The notes: generated from the sequence alone by a model not told the origin. Numbered from the stretch's first letter, positions 21,289 through 29,921 are shown. The stretch is 64,000 bases of DNA from Acrocarpospora phusangensis (GCF_016862995.1 NZ_BOOA01000002.1:181263-245262); one strand, 5' to 3'. Translations and numbers: made by a program.

Positions 21289-22023
21289 TTACGAGCGCCT
21301 CGGCTCCAGGAGGGTGCGGAGCTGGTAGCGGTCGGCACGGTAGGTGGATACCCCGAGTTCCGCGCAGGCCCCACCGGCGTAGGAGCGCCTTTGCAGGAGC
21401 AGCACCGCGCCGCCGCGGGCCAGCTTGAGCAGATCGGCGTCGCTGGGATCGGCGATGCCGCCGTCGATGGTCAGCTCGCCGGCGTCCAGCACCAGGCCGT
21501 ACCGGGATTCGAGCAGCGCGTAGAGGGAGCGGCCGGACAGGTCGAAGGCGTCCAGGTCGGGGGCGAGGGCCACCGGGATGTGCGCCCGCTCGATGCACAG
21601 CGGTTCCCCGTCCGCCGTACGGAGGCGCTCGATGAAGTGCACCGCGTCGCCGGGCTGGATGCCGAGCTCCCGGGCGAGGTGGGCGCTGGCCCGGACCACC
21701 CGGCGGTCCAGGTCGCGGGAGCCCGGCTCCAGGCCCCTGGCGCGCATGTCGTCGCTGAAGGAGGTGAGCTGGAGGGCCAGCTCGATCTTGGGCCGGGCCA
21801 CGAAGGTGCCCTTGCCGGGCACGCGGTGCAGCCGGCCCTCGGAGACCAGATGGTCCACCGCCTGGCGGACCGTCATCCGGGAGAGGCCGAAACGCTGGCA
21901 CAGCTCGCGCTCCGAGGGAATGGCCGCGCCGATCGGGAGCTCGTTGCTCTCGATCAGGTCCAAAAGGATCTCGCGCAGCTGGAAGTACTTGGGCACCGGG
22001 CTGTCCGGATCGATCTGGGCCAC
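21289..22023 (-). CDS. dasR: DasR/NagR-like GntR (HutC subfamily) repressor
   Basis: A 244-residue regulator starting at GTG 22023 behind a GGGGAGG ribosome-binding site. The N-terminal winged helix contains IPSERELCQRFGLSRMTVRQAVDHLVSEGRL. The C-terminal UTRA effector domain begins GKGTFVARPKIELALQLTSFSDDM, close to DasR, which in Streptomyces senses glucosamine-6-phosphate and represses GlcNAc/chitin genes. A palindrome resembling a double DasR site lies 37-58 bases upstream, facing the divergent isomerase gene, so autoregulation is likely. Orthology to DasR rather than to another HutC regulator is inferred. Confidence 0.85.
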   Translation of the reverse strand: MAQIDPDSPVPKYFQLREILLDLIESNELPIGAAIPSERELCQRFGLSRMTVRQAVDHLVSEGRLHRVPGKGTFVARPKIELALQLTSFSDDMRARGLEPGSRDLDRRVVRASAHLARELGIQPGDAVHFIERLRTADGEPLCIERAHIPVALAPDLDAFDLSGRSLYALLESRYGLVLDAGELTIDGGIADPSDADLLKLARGGAVLLLQRRSYAGGACAELGVSTYRADRYQLRTLLEPRRS

Positions 22024-22059
22024 TGTTGCCTCCCCTCTTCCATTAGGTAAGGTTCCTAC

Positions 22060-22081
22060 TGGTCTAGTCCGGACTAGACCA
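22060..22081. promoter_or_regulatory. Double overlapping DasR-responsive element (dre)
   Basis: TGGTCTAGTCC and GGACTAGACCA abut to form a perfect inverted repeat. Each 12-base half, read as TGGTCTAGTCCG or CGGACTAGACCA, matches the dre core TGGTCTAGACCA at 10 of 12 positions, and the two copies are offset by 10 bases, one helical turn. It lies between the divergent GntR and isomerase genes. Confidence 0.75.
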
Positions 22082-22132
22082 CAGGCCCGATTTCCCTGTC
22101 AACGTACGTACCGATAACGGGATGAGCACCAG

Positions 22133-23167
22133 ATGACGACGAAGATGCGTAGCGAGATCGCCGAGCAGCCCGCCGCGCTCCGGGCCACGCTGGACGCGTT
22201 GCTACCCCAGGTCGAGGAGGTGCGTCGACTGGGGGCGCGGACGCGTCAGCTGCTGTTCATCGCCCGGGGCACATCTGACAACGCCGCAGTATACGGCCGC
22301 TATCTGATCGAGGCCCATGCCGGCCGTCTGTGCGCGCTGGCCGCTCCGTCGATCGCCACCACGTACCGGCGGCGGCTGGATCTGGACGGGGTGCTCGCGG
22401 TGGCGGTGTCCCAGTCGGGGCGTACCGAGGAGATCGTGGAGACGCTGGACTGGGCGAAGGAGTGCGGGGCGCGGACGGTGGCGATCACCAACGGCGGGCC
22501 GGAGAGCCCGCTCGCGCTCAGCGCCGACCTCGCGCTCTGCACGGTCGCGGGCGAGGAGAAGGCCGTCCCGGCCACCAAGACCTACACCACCCAGCTGGCC
22601 GCGATGGCGGTGCTCGCCCTCGGCCTGGACGCGGACGTGAACGCGGCGGACCTGGACCGGGTGCCCGACGCGGTGGAGAAGCTCATCGAGAACCCCGGCG
22701 ACCTGGACGCCCTGGTGGACGGCCTGGCCGACAAGCCGGGCGTCGTGGTGTCGGGCCGCGGGCTGGCGTTCTCGACCGCGCTGGAGCTGGCGCTGAAGCT
22801 CAAGGAGGCCTGCTACCTGCACGCCATGGGCCTGTCCTACGCCGACCTGCTGCACGGGCCGATCGCCGTGGTGGACGAGGACACCCCCGCGATCCTGGTC
22901 GCCGCCCAGGACGGGCCGACCCTGCCCGGGACCATCGCGCTCGCCGAGCGGGTGACCGGCGCGGGCGCGGCCTCCTTCGGCGTGGGCGGCGGCTCCCGGC
23001 TGGCGGCCGCCTCGACGGCCTCGCTGCACGGCCCCGACCTGCCGGAATGGGTCGCGCCGCTCGGCCTGATCGTCCCCGGGCAGCTGCTCACCGAGGCGCT
23101 GGCCCGCAGGCTCGGCATCGACCCCGACGCGCCCCGCGGCCTGAACAAGGTGACCCAGACCGATTGA
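22133..23167 (+). CDS. SIS-domain sugar isomerase, probable glucosamine-6-phosphate deaminase (NagB-II type)
   Basis: A 344-residue protein with two tandem SIS domains. The first contains FIARGTSDNAAVYGRYLIE and VSQSGRTEEIVE, the second VVSGRGLAFSTALELALKLKE. It resembles the isomerase half of GlmS without the glutaminase domain, as in NagB-II/AgaS enzymes that convert glucosamine-6-phosphate to fructose-6-phosphate and ammonia. It is the first plus-strand gene of the PTS locus and is controlled from the shared dre region. No NagA deacetylase is in the window, so that step must be encoded elsewhere. Deaminase activity is inferred from context. Confidence 0.82.
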   Translation: MTTKMRSEIAEQPAALRATLDALLPQVEEVRRLGARTRQLLFIARGTSDNAAVYGRYLIEAHAGRLCALAAPSIATTYRRRLDLDGVLAVAVSQSGRTEEIVETLDWAKECGARTVAITNGGPESPLALSADLALCTVAGEEKAVPATKTYTTQLAAMAVLALGLDADVNAADLDRVPDAVEKLIENPGDLDALVDGLADKPGVVVSGRGLAFSTALELALKLKEACYLHAMGLSYADLLHGPIAVVDEDTPAILVAAQDGPTLPGTIALAERVTGAGAASFGVGGGSRLAAASTASLHGPDLPEWVAPLGLIVPGQLLTEALARRLGIDPDAPRGLNKVTQTD

Positions 23168-23270
23168 CTTAGGCTTCCAGTCACAGGTCCGTTGCTGAGA
23201 AACCCGCCCCGGGTTACCGCCCACGGCTGCCCGGATCACGGATTTCTCATGGGAACAGGGAGGCTCGACC

Positions 23271-23507
23271 ATGGCGGCAGACGCGCGGGCGATCATCGCC
23301 GGTCTCGGTGGCGTGGACAACATCATCGAGATCGAACCGTGCATCACCCGGTTACGGACCGAGGTGCGCGACGCCGCCCGGGTGAACCAGCACGCGCTCA
23401 AGGCCGCGGGGGCGCACGGGGTGATGGCGGCGGGCAACATCGTCCAGATCGTCGTGGGTCCCGAGGCCGACACGATCGCCAGCGACATCGAGGACATCAT
23501 CGGCTGA
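23271..23507 (+). CDS. PTS EIIB subunit, GlcNAc/glucose family
   Basis: A 78-residue stand-alone EIIB domain. The phosphorylated cysteine lies in IEPCITRLR near residue 24, the hallmark of glucose-family EIIB domains. It carries phosphate from EIIA to sugar during transport through EIIC at 19900-21264. It lies 103 bases after the isomerase gene and 11 bases before the EIIA start, in one likely operon. The ribosome-binding site is AGGGAGG. Confidence 0.93.
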   Translation: MAADARAIIAGLGGVDNIIEIEPCITRLRTEVRDAARVNQHALKAAGAHGVMAAGNIVQIVVGPEADTIASDIEDIIG

Positions 23508-23518
23508 GGGGGACCTTG

Positions 23519-23965
23519 TTGACACCTGTGCTGGCCCCGATGGCAGGCGCGGCGATCAGTCTCTCCGCCGTGCCGGATCCGGTGTTCTCCCAGGCCATGG
23601 TAGGTCCGGGCGCCGCCATCGACCCGGCGCGGGAGCCCGGTCACGCGCTCGCCCCCATCTCCGGGCGGATCGTGAAGCTGCACCCGCACGCGTACGTGAT
23701 CGAGGCCCCGGACGGCCGCGGCGTGCTGGTGCACCTGGGCATCGACACCGTCCAGCTCAAGGGCGCCGGCTTCGAGCCGCTGGTGGCCGAGGGGGACCCG
23801 GTGCGCGCCGGGCAGCCGGTCGTGTCCTGGAACCCGGCCGACGTGGAGGCCGGCGGGCGCTCGCCGATCTGCCCGGTCGTGGCGCTGGACACGCCCGCGT
23901 CGGCGGTGCTGCGGGTCGCCGCGGGGCCCGTACACGCCGGAGACGAGCTGTTCCAATGGGACTGA
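23519..23965 (+). CDS. crr: PTS EIIA, glucose/Crr type
   Basis: About 148 residues if translation begins at TTG 23519, which sits 6-7 bases after GAGGGGG; TTG 23516 and GTG 23528 are alternatives. The domain opens APMAGAAISL and the phospho-accepting His72 lies in VLVHLGIDTVQLKG, with a second active-site His in KLHPHAYVI. EIIA takes phosphate from HPr and passes it to EIIB; free Crr-type EIIA can also regulate other transporters. It overlaps the HAD gene by ten bases. Confidence 0.9.
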   Translation: MTPVLAPMAGAAISLSAVPDPVFSQAMVGPGAAIDPAREPGHALAPISGRIVKLHPHAYVIEAPDGRGVLVHLGIDTVQLKGAGFEPLVAEGDPVRAGQPVVSWNPADVEAGGRSPICPVVALDTPASAVLRVAAGPVHAGDELFQWD

Positions 23966-24606
23966 CCACCGCGCTGTTCGATCTGGACGGCACGCTCATC
24001 AACTCCGAGGCGCGCAGCCTGGTCGTCTGGGCCATGCTGCTGGACAACCACGGCGTGGCCCACGACGAGACCGTGCTGCGCGGCTTCATGGGCCGGCGCG
24101 GCCCCGACGTGCTCCGGGAGGTGATGCCCGGCTACGACACGCACGCGCTGCTCGCCGAGATCAACTCCTACGTGACGCTGCCCGGCCTGCCCGAGGTCGA
24201 GATCGTCCCGGGCGCGGTCGAGTTCGTGCGCTCGGTGGCCGACTCCGGCGCGCCCACCGCGCTGGTCACCTCGGCGCGCCGCTGGTGGGCCGAGGACCGG
24301 CTCCGCTGGCTCGGCGTGTACGACCTGGTCCAGACCATCGTCACGGCCGAGGACGTGACCGCGGGCAAACCGGACCCGGAGGCGTACCTGACGGCCGCCG
24401 ACCGGCTGGGGGTGCCGCCCGCGGAGTGTGTGGTGTTCGAGGACTCGCTCGCCGGGATTGCCGCCGCGCGGGCGGCGGGTATGACGTGCGTCGGACTCGC
24501 GACGACCCATCATCCCCGCGAATTGGCGCACGCCGATCTGGTGGTGGCCGATCTAACTGGTGTGGAATGGCCAATAACGGGTGGTCTGGACCGCCCGCGT
24601 AGGTAG
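23956..24606 (+). CDS. HAD-superfamily sugar-phosphatase-like hydrolase
   Basis: A 216-residue HAD hydrolase of the beta-phosphoglucomutase/GS1-like group. Motif I is FDLDGTLINSE with both aspartates intact, motif II VTSARR, motif III Lys in AGKPDPEAY, motif IV VFEDSLAGIAAA. The cap domain lies between motifs I and II. It is translationally coupled to EIIA (10-base overlap) and followed by HPr, suggesting it dephosphorylates or mutates a sugar phosphate of this pathway, perhaps to relieve sugar-phosphate stress. A HAD gene embedded in the PTS operon is unusual in my experience. Confidence 0.88.
   Translation: MGLTTALFDLDGTLINSEARSLVVWAMLLDNHGVAHDETVLRGFMGRRGPDVLREVMPGYDTHALLAEINSYVTLPGLPEVEIVPGAVEFVRSVADSGAPTALVTSARRWWAEDRLRWLGVYDLVQTIVTAEDVTAGKPDPEAYLTAADRLGVPPAECVVFEDSLAGIAAARAAGMTCVGLATTHHPRELAHADLVVADLTGVEWPITGGLDRPRR
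24582..24593. promoter_or_regulatory. Candidate dre site upstream of HPr
   Basis: TGGTCTGGACCG matches the dre core TGGTCTAGACCA at 10 of 12 positions. It lies 25 bases before the HPr start, inside the end of the HAD gene. Confidence 0.4.
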
Positions 24607-24617
24607 AGGAGTATTCC

Positions 24618-24881
24618 GTGGCCGAGCGAAAGATCACCGTCGAATCCGAGGTGGGCCTGCACGCCCGCCCCGCCGCCACGTTCGTGCAGACCGCGACGAA
24701 GGCGGCGATGGACGTGACGATCGCCAAGATGGGCGGCACCGGCGCCCCCGTCAACGCCAAGAGCATCCTGTCGGTGCTCGCGCTGGACGTCCGGCACGGC
24801 GACACCATCATCATCACCGCCGATGGTGAGGGGGCCGACGCGGTCCTCGACCAGTTGGCCGCGATAGCGTCGGCGACCTGA
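24618..24881 (+). CDS. ptsH: PTS phosphocarrier protein HPr
   Basis: An 87-residue HPr starting at GTG 24618 behind AGAGGAG. His15, phosphorylated by EI, lies in GLHARPAA. The Ser46-type region NAKSILSVLAL is present; actinobacteria generally lack HPr kinase, so regulation there is doubtful. The gene is separated from ptsI by one base and belongs to the same operon. Confidence 0.95.
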   Translation: MAERKITVESEVGLHARPAATFVQTATKAAMDVTIAKMGGTGAPVNAKSILSVLALDVRHGDTIIITADGEGADAVLDQLAAIASAT

Positions 24882-24882
24882 C

Positions 24883-26574
24883 ATGGACGCCGCTGCGGAG
24901 TTGCGCGGGTCCGGGGTCAGTCCGGGCGCCGGGTACGGGCCCGTACACGTGCTGGTGGGGTCGATTCCGGAGCCCGCGCCCGATTCGCGGTACGAGGGAG
25001 AGGCGGCGGCCGAGCGCAAGCGGGCCGCGGCCGCGCTGGAACGGGTCGCCGACGATCTCGAGATGCGCGGGGCCAAGGCCGGCGGCGCGGCCCAGGACGT
25101 GCTGGGCGCGCAGGCCATGATGGCGCGCGACCCCGGCCTGGAGGTCGGGGTCGCCGAGCTCATCGACGAGGGCATCGCCGCGCCGCGCGCCGTCTTCGAG
25201 GCGTTCGGGAAATATCGCGACCTGCTCGCCGCCGCCGGAGGCTATCTGGCCGAGCGGGTGGCCGACCTGGACGACATCCGGGACCGGACCATCGCGCTGC
25301 TGACCGGGCTGCCCATGCCGGGGGTGCCGGAGACGGCGGCGGAGCCGTACGTGCTGGTGGCCAAGGATCTGGCGCCGGCGGACACCGCCCTGCTCAACAA
25401 GGATCTGGTGGCCGCCTTCGTGACCGAGGAGGGCGGGCCGACCAGCCACACCGCGATCCTCGCCCGCGCCATGGGCGTGCCGGCCGTGGTCGGCTGCGTG
25501 GGCGCCACCCTGCTCGCCCAGGGCACCCTCGTGCTCGTGGACGGCGCCTCCGGTTCGGTACGGCTCTCGCCGCCGCGGGCCGAGGTGGACGCGGTGCTCG
25601 GCGCGGCCGCGTCGCGGGAGGCCGCGCTGGCGTCCGTGACCGGTCCCGGGGCGACCGCGGACGGGCACGCGGTGCCGCTGCTCGCCAACATCGGCGGGCC
25701 GCGGGACCTGGAGTCGGCGCTGGCGCACGGCGCGGAGGGGGTCGGGCTGTTCCGGACCGAGTTCCTGTTCCTGGATCGCGGCGACGCGCCCTCGGAGGAG
25801 GAGCAGGAGGCGGCTTACCGGGCGGTCTTCGAGGCCTTTCCGGGAGGCCGGGTGGTGGTGCGGACGCTGGACGCCGGGGCGGACAAGCCGCTGGCGTTCC
25901 TGCCGCCGTCCGGAGAGGAGCCCAACCCCGCCCTCGGCGAACGCGGCCTCCGCCTTTTCCGGAAATATCCGGAAATGATGGGAAGTCAGTTGGGGGCGCT
26001 GGCGCGGGCGGCCTCCGGCACGTCGGCACGGCCTTACGTCATGGCGCCGATGGTCGCCACCGTCGAGGAGGCCACCTGGTTCGTGTCCGCCGCGCACGAG
26101 GCCGGGCTGGCCGACGCCGGCATCATGGTCGAAGTGCCCTCGGCCGCGCTCCGGGCCCGGCAGCTCGCCGCCGTCGTCGACTTCTTCTCGATCGGCACCA
26201 ACGATCTCACCCAGTACGCGATGGCCGCGGACCGCCAGGTCAGCGGCGTCGCCGAGCTCCAGGACCCGTGGCATCCCGCCGTGCTCGACCTGATCGCGCT
26301 GGCCGCCGAGGGCGCCGCCGCGGCCGGCAAGAGCTGCGGGGTCTGCGGCGAGGCGGGAGCCGACCCGGCGCTCGCCTGCGTGCTCGTCGGGCTCGGCGTC
26401 ACCTCACTTTCGATGGGATCTCCGGCGTTGCCGTGGGTACGCGCCGCGCTCTCGCGACATAATCTGGAGCAGTGCCGTACCGCTGCCGCGGCGGCACGCG
26501 GCGCGCTCTCCGCCACCAGCGCGAGAGCAGCCGCTCGCGCCGAACTCCCCGGCCTCAGCGACCTGGGCCTCTGA
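24883..26574 (+). CDS. ptsI: PTS enzyme I (phosphoenolpyruvate-protein phosphotransferase)
   Basis: A 563-residue enzyme of standard length. The phosphorylated His189 lies in GGPTSHTAILAR. The PEP-binding barrel includes GIGLFRTEFLF-like GVGLFRTEFLFLDR, and the C-terminal FSIGTNDLTQYAMAADR and active-site Cys in CGVCGEAG. Enzyme I transfers phosphate from PEP to HPr. With EIIA, EIIB, EIIC and HPr all in this locus, a complete phosphorelay is encoded within 7 kb. A hairpin terminator follows. Confidence 0.96.
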   Translation: MDAAAELRGSGVSPGAGYGPVHVLVGSIPEPAPDSRYEGEAAAERKRAAAALERVADDLEMRGAKAGGAAQDVLGAQAMMARDPGLEVGVAELIDEGIAAPRAVFEAFGKYRDLLAAAGGYLAERVADLDDIRDRTIALLTGLPMPGVPETAAEPYVLVAKDLAPADTALLNKDLVAAFVTEEGGPTSHTAILARAMGVPAVVGCVGATLLAQGTLVLVDGASGSVRLSPPRAEVDAVLGAAASREAALASVTGPGATADGHAVPLLANIGGPRDLESALAHGAEGVGLFRTEFLFLDRGDAPSEEEQEAAYRAVFEAFPGGRVVVRTLDAGADKPLAFLPPSGEEPNPALGERGLRLFRKYPEMMGSQLGALARAASGTSARPYVMAPMVATVEEATWFVSAAHEAGLADAGIMVEVPSAALRARQLAAVVDFFSIGTNDLTQYAMAADRQVSGVAELQDPWHPAVLDLIALAAEGAAAAGKSCGVCGEAGADPALACVLVGLGVTSLSMGSPALPWVRAALSRHNLEQCRTAAAAARGALSATSARAAARAELPGLSDLGL

Positions 26575-26583
26575 ACTCGCGTG

Positions 26584-26625
26584 CGGCTCCTCCTCCGGGT
26601 GGAACAGGGCCTGGGGGAGGAGCCG
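26584..26625 (+). terminator. Hairpin after ptsI
   Basis: CGGCTCCTCC (26584-26593) pairs with GGAGGAGCCG (26616-26625) across a 22-base loop that is itself partly G-rich. No T-run follows. Confidence 0.5.
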
Positions 26626-26674
26626 TGCGCACCAGATCCCGCCGGATGTCGGTCGGGACGACTACGGTGAGAAC

Positions 26675-28012
26675 ATGCTTGCGCCCTCCCCGTCACGTGC
26701 TCTCGCCAGGTTCGCTCGTGTGCGGGTCTGGGCGGGGATATGCCTGACATCGGTCATGGTCGTCGCGTGCTCACCGGAGAACTCCTCCGCGGGCCGCGCC
26801 ACCCTGCCCCCCGTGTCGGCCCCTTCGGCCGCTCCCTCCATCACACCGACGCGGGCGGAGGCGGTCTCCCGGGTGACGGCCGCCCTCCAGAAGATGACCG
26901 TCGAGGAGAAGGTCGGCCAGCTCTTCATGCCCGTGCTGTACGGCTCGCGCGCCGACGCCCCCCACCAGGAGAACCAGGCGAGGTTCGGCGTCGGCAGCCC
27001 CGCCCAGGTGATCGAGAAGTACCACCTCGGCGGCATGATCCTCTTCCCGGGCACCGGCAACATCGTCGACGCCAAACAACTCGCCCAGTTAACGTACGGG
27101 CTGCGTGCCGCCTCCCCCGAGGTGCCGCTGCTCATCGGCGTCGACCAGGAGAACGGCCTGGTCTCCCGCCTCGGTGACCTGGTCACCAAACTTCCCGGCG
27201 CGCAGACCATCGGCGACACCGGGGACCCCGCCAACGCCCGAGCCGCCGCCAAGATCACCGGCGCGGAGTTGCGCGCGCTCGGCATCTCCATGGACTTCGC
27301 TCCGGTCGCCGACGTGAACGTCAACCCCAAGAACCCCGTCATCGGCCCGCGGGCGTACGGGTCGGATCCCGAACTGGTCGCCGACATGGTGGAAGCCGCC
27401 GTCAAGGGCTTCCACGACAGCGGCGTCGCCGCCACCGCCAAACACTTCCCCGGCCACGGCGACACCGCCACCGACAGCCACACCGCCCTCCCCGTGATCC
27501 GGCACACCCGCGCCGAATGGGAACGCCTCGACGCCCCGCCCTTCCGGGCCGCCATCGACGCCGGCGTGGACGCCATCATGAGCGCCCACATCGTGATGCC
27601 CCGCCTGGACTCCTCCGGCGACCCCGCCACCCTCTCCAAGAAGATCCTCACCGGCCTGCTCCGCGAGGAACTCGGCTTCAAGGGCGTCATCTCCACCGAC
27701 GCCCTCAACATGGACGGCGTCCGCAAGAAGTACGGCGACTCCGAGGTGGCCATCCGCGCCATCCTCGCCGGCGCCGACATCCTCCTCATGCCGCCCGACT
27801 TCCCGAAGGCCTACCAGGCCGTCCTCGCCGCCGTCCAATCCGGCCGAATCTCCCAAACCCGCTTAAACCAATCAGTCCGCCGCATCCTCAAACTAAAATT
27901 CGACCGCTCCCTCCACACCAAGAACTTCTTCCCTCCTCCGTCCAAAGCGGCATCCCTCCTGAAAACCCCGAGCAACCGCCGCGCGGCCGCCCGCCTGACC
28001 GCCCAGAGCTGA
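26675..28012 (+). CDS. Secreted GH3 beta-N-acetylhexosaminidase (NagZ-like lipoprotein)
   Basis: A 445-residue protein with a lipoprotein signal peptide (lipobox VVAC, Cys at about 32). The GH3 barrel carries the NagZ motif KHFPGHGDTATDSHTALP, supplying the His/Asp acid-base dyad, and the nucleophile Asp in VISTDALNMDGV. Exported NagZ-like enzymes release GlcNAc from chitin or cell-wall fragments. Position after the GlcNAc PTS operon suggests it feeds that transporter. The last about 60 codons use more A-ending and lower-GC codons than the body. Confidence 0.9.
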   Translation: MLAPSPSRALARFARVRVWAGICLTSVMVVACSPENSSAGRATLPPVSAPSAAPSITPTRAEAVSRVTAALQKMTVEEKVGQLFMPVLYGSRADAPHQENQARFGVGSPAQVIEKYHLGGMILFPGTGNIVDAKQLAQLTYGLRAASPEVPLLIGVDQENGLVSRLGDLVTKLPGAQTIGDTGDPANARAAAKITGAELRALGISMDFAPVADVNVNPKNPVIGPRAYGSDPELVADMVEAAVKGFHDSGVAATAKHFPGHGDTATDSHTALPVIRHTRAEWERLDAPPFRAAIDAGVDAIMSAHIVMPRLDSSGDPATLSKKILTGLLREELGFKGVISTDALNMDGVRKKYGDSEVAIRAILAGADILLMPPDFPKAYQAVLAAVQSGRISQTRLNQSVRRILKLKFDRSLHTKNFFPPPSKAASLLKTPSNRRAAARLTAQS

Positions 28013-28037
28013 CCTGGGCGAACGCTTCCGGGTCTAC

Positions 28038-28322
28038 GTGGTCGGCTCCTGCCTGAGCGTCCAGTGGAGCGACACCGCCCCGCCCGGAGTCACCTATGTC
28101 GCCGACGGCCGGATTGTCGCGTCCTTCGATCCGTTCGACCGGGAGGTCTTCGCGGCTCCCGATCCGGACGTTGTCGAGCGATGGATCGCCTCCTCGGCCG
28201 CCGGGGGCGACATGTGGGACGACGACTGGGCCCTCGCCGTCCTGGTGACCGCCGAGGCGCTCTGCGAAGGTGCCGTTGGCGAGGCTTGGATACAGGCCAC
28301 CCATGTGGGAGTTCGTGTCTAG
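28038..28322 (+). CDS. Small hypothetical protein, possibly a truncated DUF6461-like domain
   Basis: A 94-residue frame from GTG 28038; the frame is open further upstream into the end of the GH3 gene, so the true N-terminus may be lost. The segment YVADGRIVASFDPFDRE followed by a PDPDVVERW helix and a terminal VTAEALCEGAVGEAWI helix recalls the C-terminal part of DUF6461 proteins. No ribosome-binding site stands out. It may be a remnant rather than a working gene. Confidence 0.4.
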   Translation: MVGSCLSVQWSDTAPPGVTYVADGRIVASFDPFDREVFAAPDPDVVERWIASSAAGGDMWDDDWALAVLVTAEALCEGAVGEAWIQATHVGVRV

Positions 28323-28412
28323 GTGGCGGGGGCTTCGTCTCCGCGGGACGGTGGTGTTCCGGGCGAGCGAGGTGGGTGGCTTAGGCTAGATCGGGTCTAT
28401 CGGGGAGGGTTT

Positions 28413-29066
28413 GTGGTTAAGGGTGTGCTGATCGACTGGGGTGGGGTTCTCACCACCGGGCTGGCCGAGGCGATCGATGAGTGGATCGTCGCGGATCGCA
28501 TCGACGGTTCGCGGTATCGGGATGTCATGCGGGAGCTGATCCGGCATGCGTACGAGGGGGCGGTCGATGGCGAGAACGCGATTCACGCGCTGGAGCGGGG
28601 TGAGATCTCCGCTGCGGACTTCGAACGGGACCTCGCTGCTCGTCTGCTCACGCTGGACGGTGTGCCGCCCGTCGCCGAAGGACTGCTGAACCGCATGTTC
28701 GCGGGGTTCCGCCCGGTCGAGTCCATGCACGAAATGCTGCGCCGCGCCCGCGCCGCCGGACTGAAGACCTGCCTGCTCTCCAACTCCTGGGCCAACGACT
28801 ACCCCCGCGACTCCTGGACGGGACTCTTCGACCAGGTCGTCATCTCCGGCGAGGTCGGCATGCGCAAGCCCGAGCCCCGCATCTTCCACCACGCCCTGGA
28901 CCTGATCGCCCTCGCCCCCGCCCAGTGCGTCTTCATCGACGACATCCAGGCCAACATCACCGCCGCCGAAGCCCTCGGCATCCAGGGCCTCCACCACACC
29001 GCCCCCACCACCACGATCACCCACCTGGAATCCCTCACCGGCCACCCCCTCCGCGACCTCATCTGA
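28413..29066 (+). CDS. HAD-superfamily hydrolase (epoxide-hydrolase-N-terminal-phosphatase-like)
   Basis: A 217-residue protein from GTG 28413, preceded by GGGGAGGG at good spacing; 30 further upstream codons look non-coding. Motif I reads LIDWGGVLTT, so the nucleophile Asp is present but the second Asp of DxD is Gly, a pattern seen in the HAD branch that includes EphA-like N-terminal domains. Motif II is LLSNSW, motif III Lys in MRKPEPRIF and motif IV FIDDIQANITAAEALG. Phosphatase activity is plausible but the substrate is unknown. Confidence 0.83.
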   Translation: MVKGVLIDWGGVLTTGLAEAIDEWIVADRIDGSRYRDVMRELIRHAYEGAVDGENAIHALERGEISAADFERDLAARLLTLDGVPPVAEGLLNRMFAGFRPVESMHEMLRRARAAGLKTCLLSNSWANDYPRDSWTGLFDQVVISGEVGMRKPEPRIFHHALDLIALAPAQCVFIDDIQANITAAEALGIQGLHHTAPTTTITHLESLTGHPLRDLI

Positions 29067-29117
29067 TCCACTGCCTGGTGTGACTCTGGTGAGTCGCGCG
29101 GATCGGTGATTCCGGCG

Positions 29118-29729
29118 TCACGTGGGCTGGGTTGTGGGCTCGGGCTGGGCCGATTTCTGGGCTACGTCCTCTAGGCGGGTGCGGTAAGTCTGCCACCACG
29201 TTTCGTCTTGTGGGGGCATGTTGTCGTTGCCCTCGCGAAGGCCGGCGGCGCCGTCGATGAGTTCGCGGACGATGTCGGCGTGGCCGGCGTGGCGGTTGGT
29301 TTCGGCGATCATGTGGACCAGGAGTCGGTGCAGGGTGGCCTGACGCCGGTCTTCCGGCCACCAGGGGACCTGGCCGGTCGCGTCGAGGTCCAGGGCGTCG
29401 ATGGTGGCGTCGGAGTGGGCCCACGAGTGGTGGTAGAGGGCGACGATCTGTTCGCGGGACTCGTCGGCGGTGGCCCACATGTCGGCGTTGGGTTCGGCGT
29501 CGTCCGCGAACCAGGGGAGGGGTTCGGGGCTCGGGCGGCCGAAGGTGTCGCCGAAATAGCCGAGTTCGACACTGGCTACGTGTTTGACCAGGCCGAGGAG
29601 GTTGGTGCCGGTGGGGGTGAGGGGGCGGCGGATGTCGTACTCCGAGAGGCCGTCGAGTTTCCAGAGCAGGGCTTCGCGGGCCGTCTGGAGGTAGCGGTGG
29701 AGATCGGCTTTCGGTCCTGAATCGGTCAT
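29118..29729 (-). CDS. DinB-family protein
   Basis: A 203-residue protein; ATG 29729 is preferred because GGAAGG lies eight bases upstream. The four-helix DinB/DUF664 fold is indicated by LLGLVKHVASVELGYFGDTFGR near residue 50 and the metal-ligand histidines in LLVHMIAETNRHAGHADIVRELIDG near residue 150. Related actinobacterial proteins bind a divalent metal and some are thiol-dependent (mycothiol or bacillithiol) transferases. Substrate unknown. Confidence 0.87.
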   Translation of the reverse strand: MTDSGPKADLHRYLQTAREALLWKLDGLSEYDIRRPLTPTGTNLLGLVKHVASVELGYFGDTFGRPSPEPLPWFADDAEPNADMWATADESREQIVALYHHSWAHSDATIDALDLDATGQVPWWPEDRRQATLHRLLVHMIAETNRHAGHADIVRELIDGAAGLREGNDNMPPQDETWWQTYRTRLEDVAQKSAQPEPTTQPT

Positions 29730-29921
29730 AGGGGACATCCTTCCATTGGGTGGGGGCTGGTTTCCGTGGAGAGCGGTTCTCGCGGGAAGTGCTGTGGTGC
29801 TGGCACACTCATGGGGTGATCGGCCGCGCCCGGGGTTGGGGGCGCCCCTGGAATCCGTGCGGAGCTCTTCGTTGTTCGGGCGGCCGTGGCAAGCTTCAGA
29901 GTCGAGCAACTTGGGGAAGTC

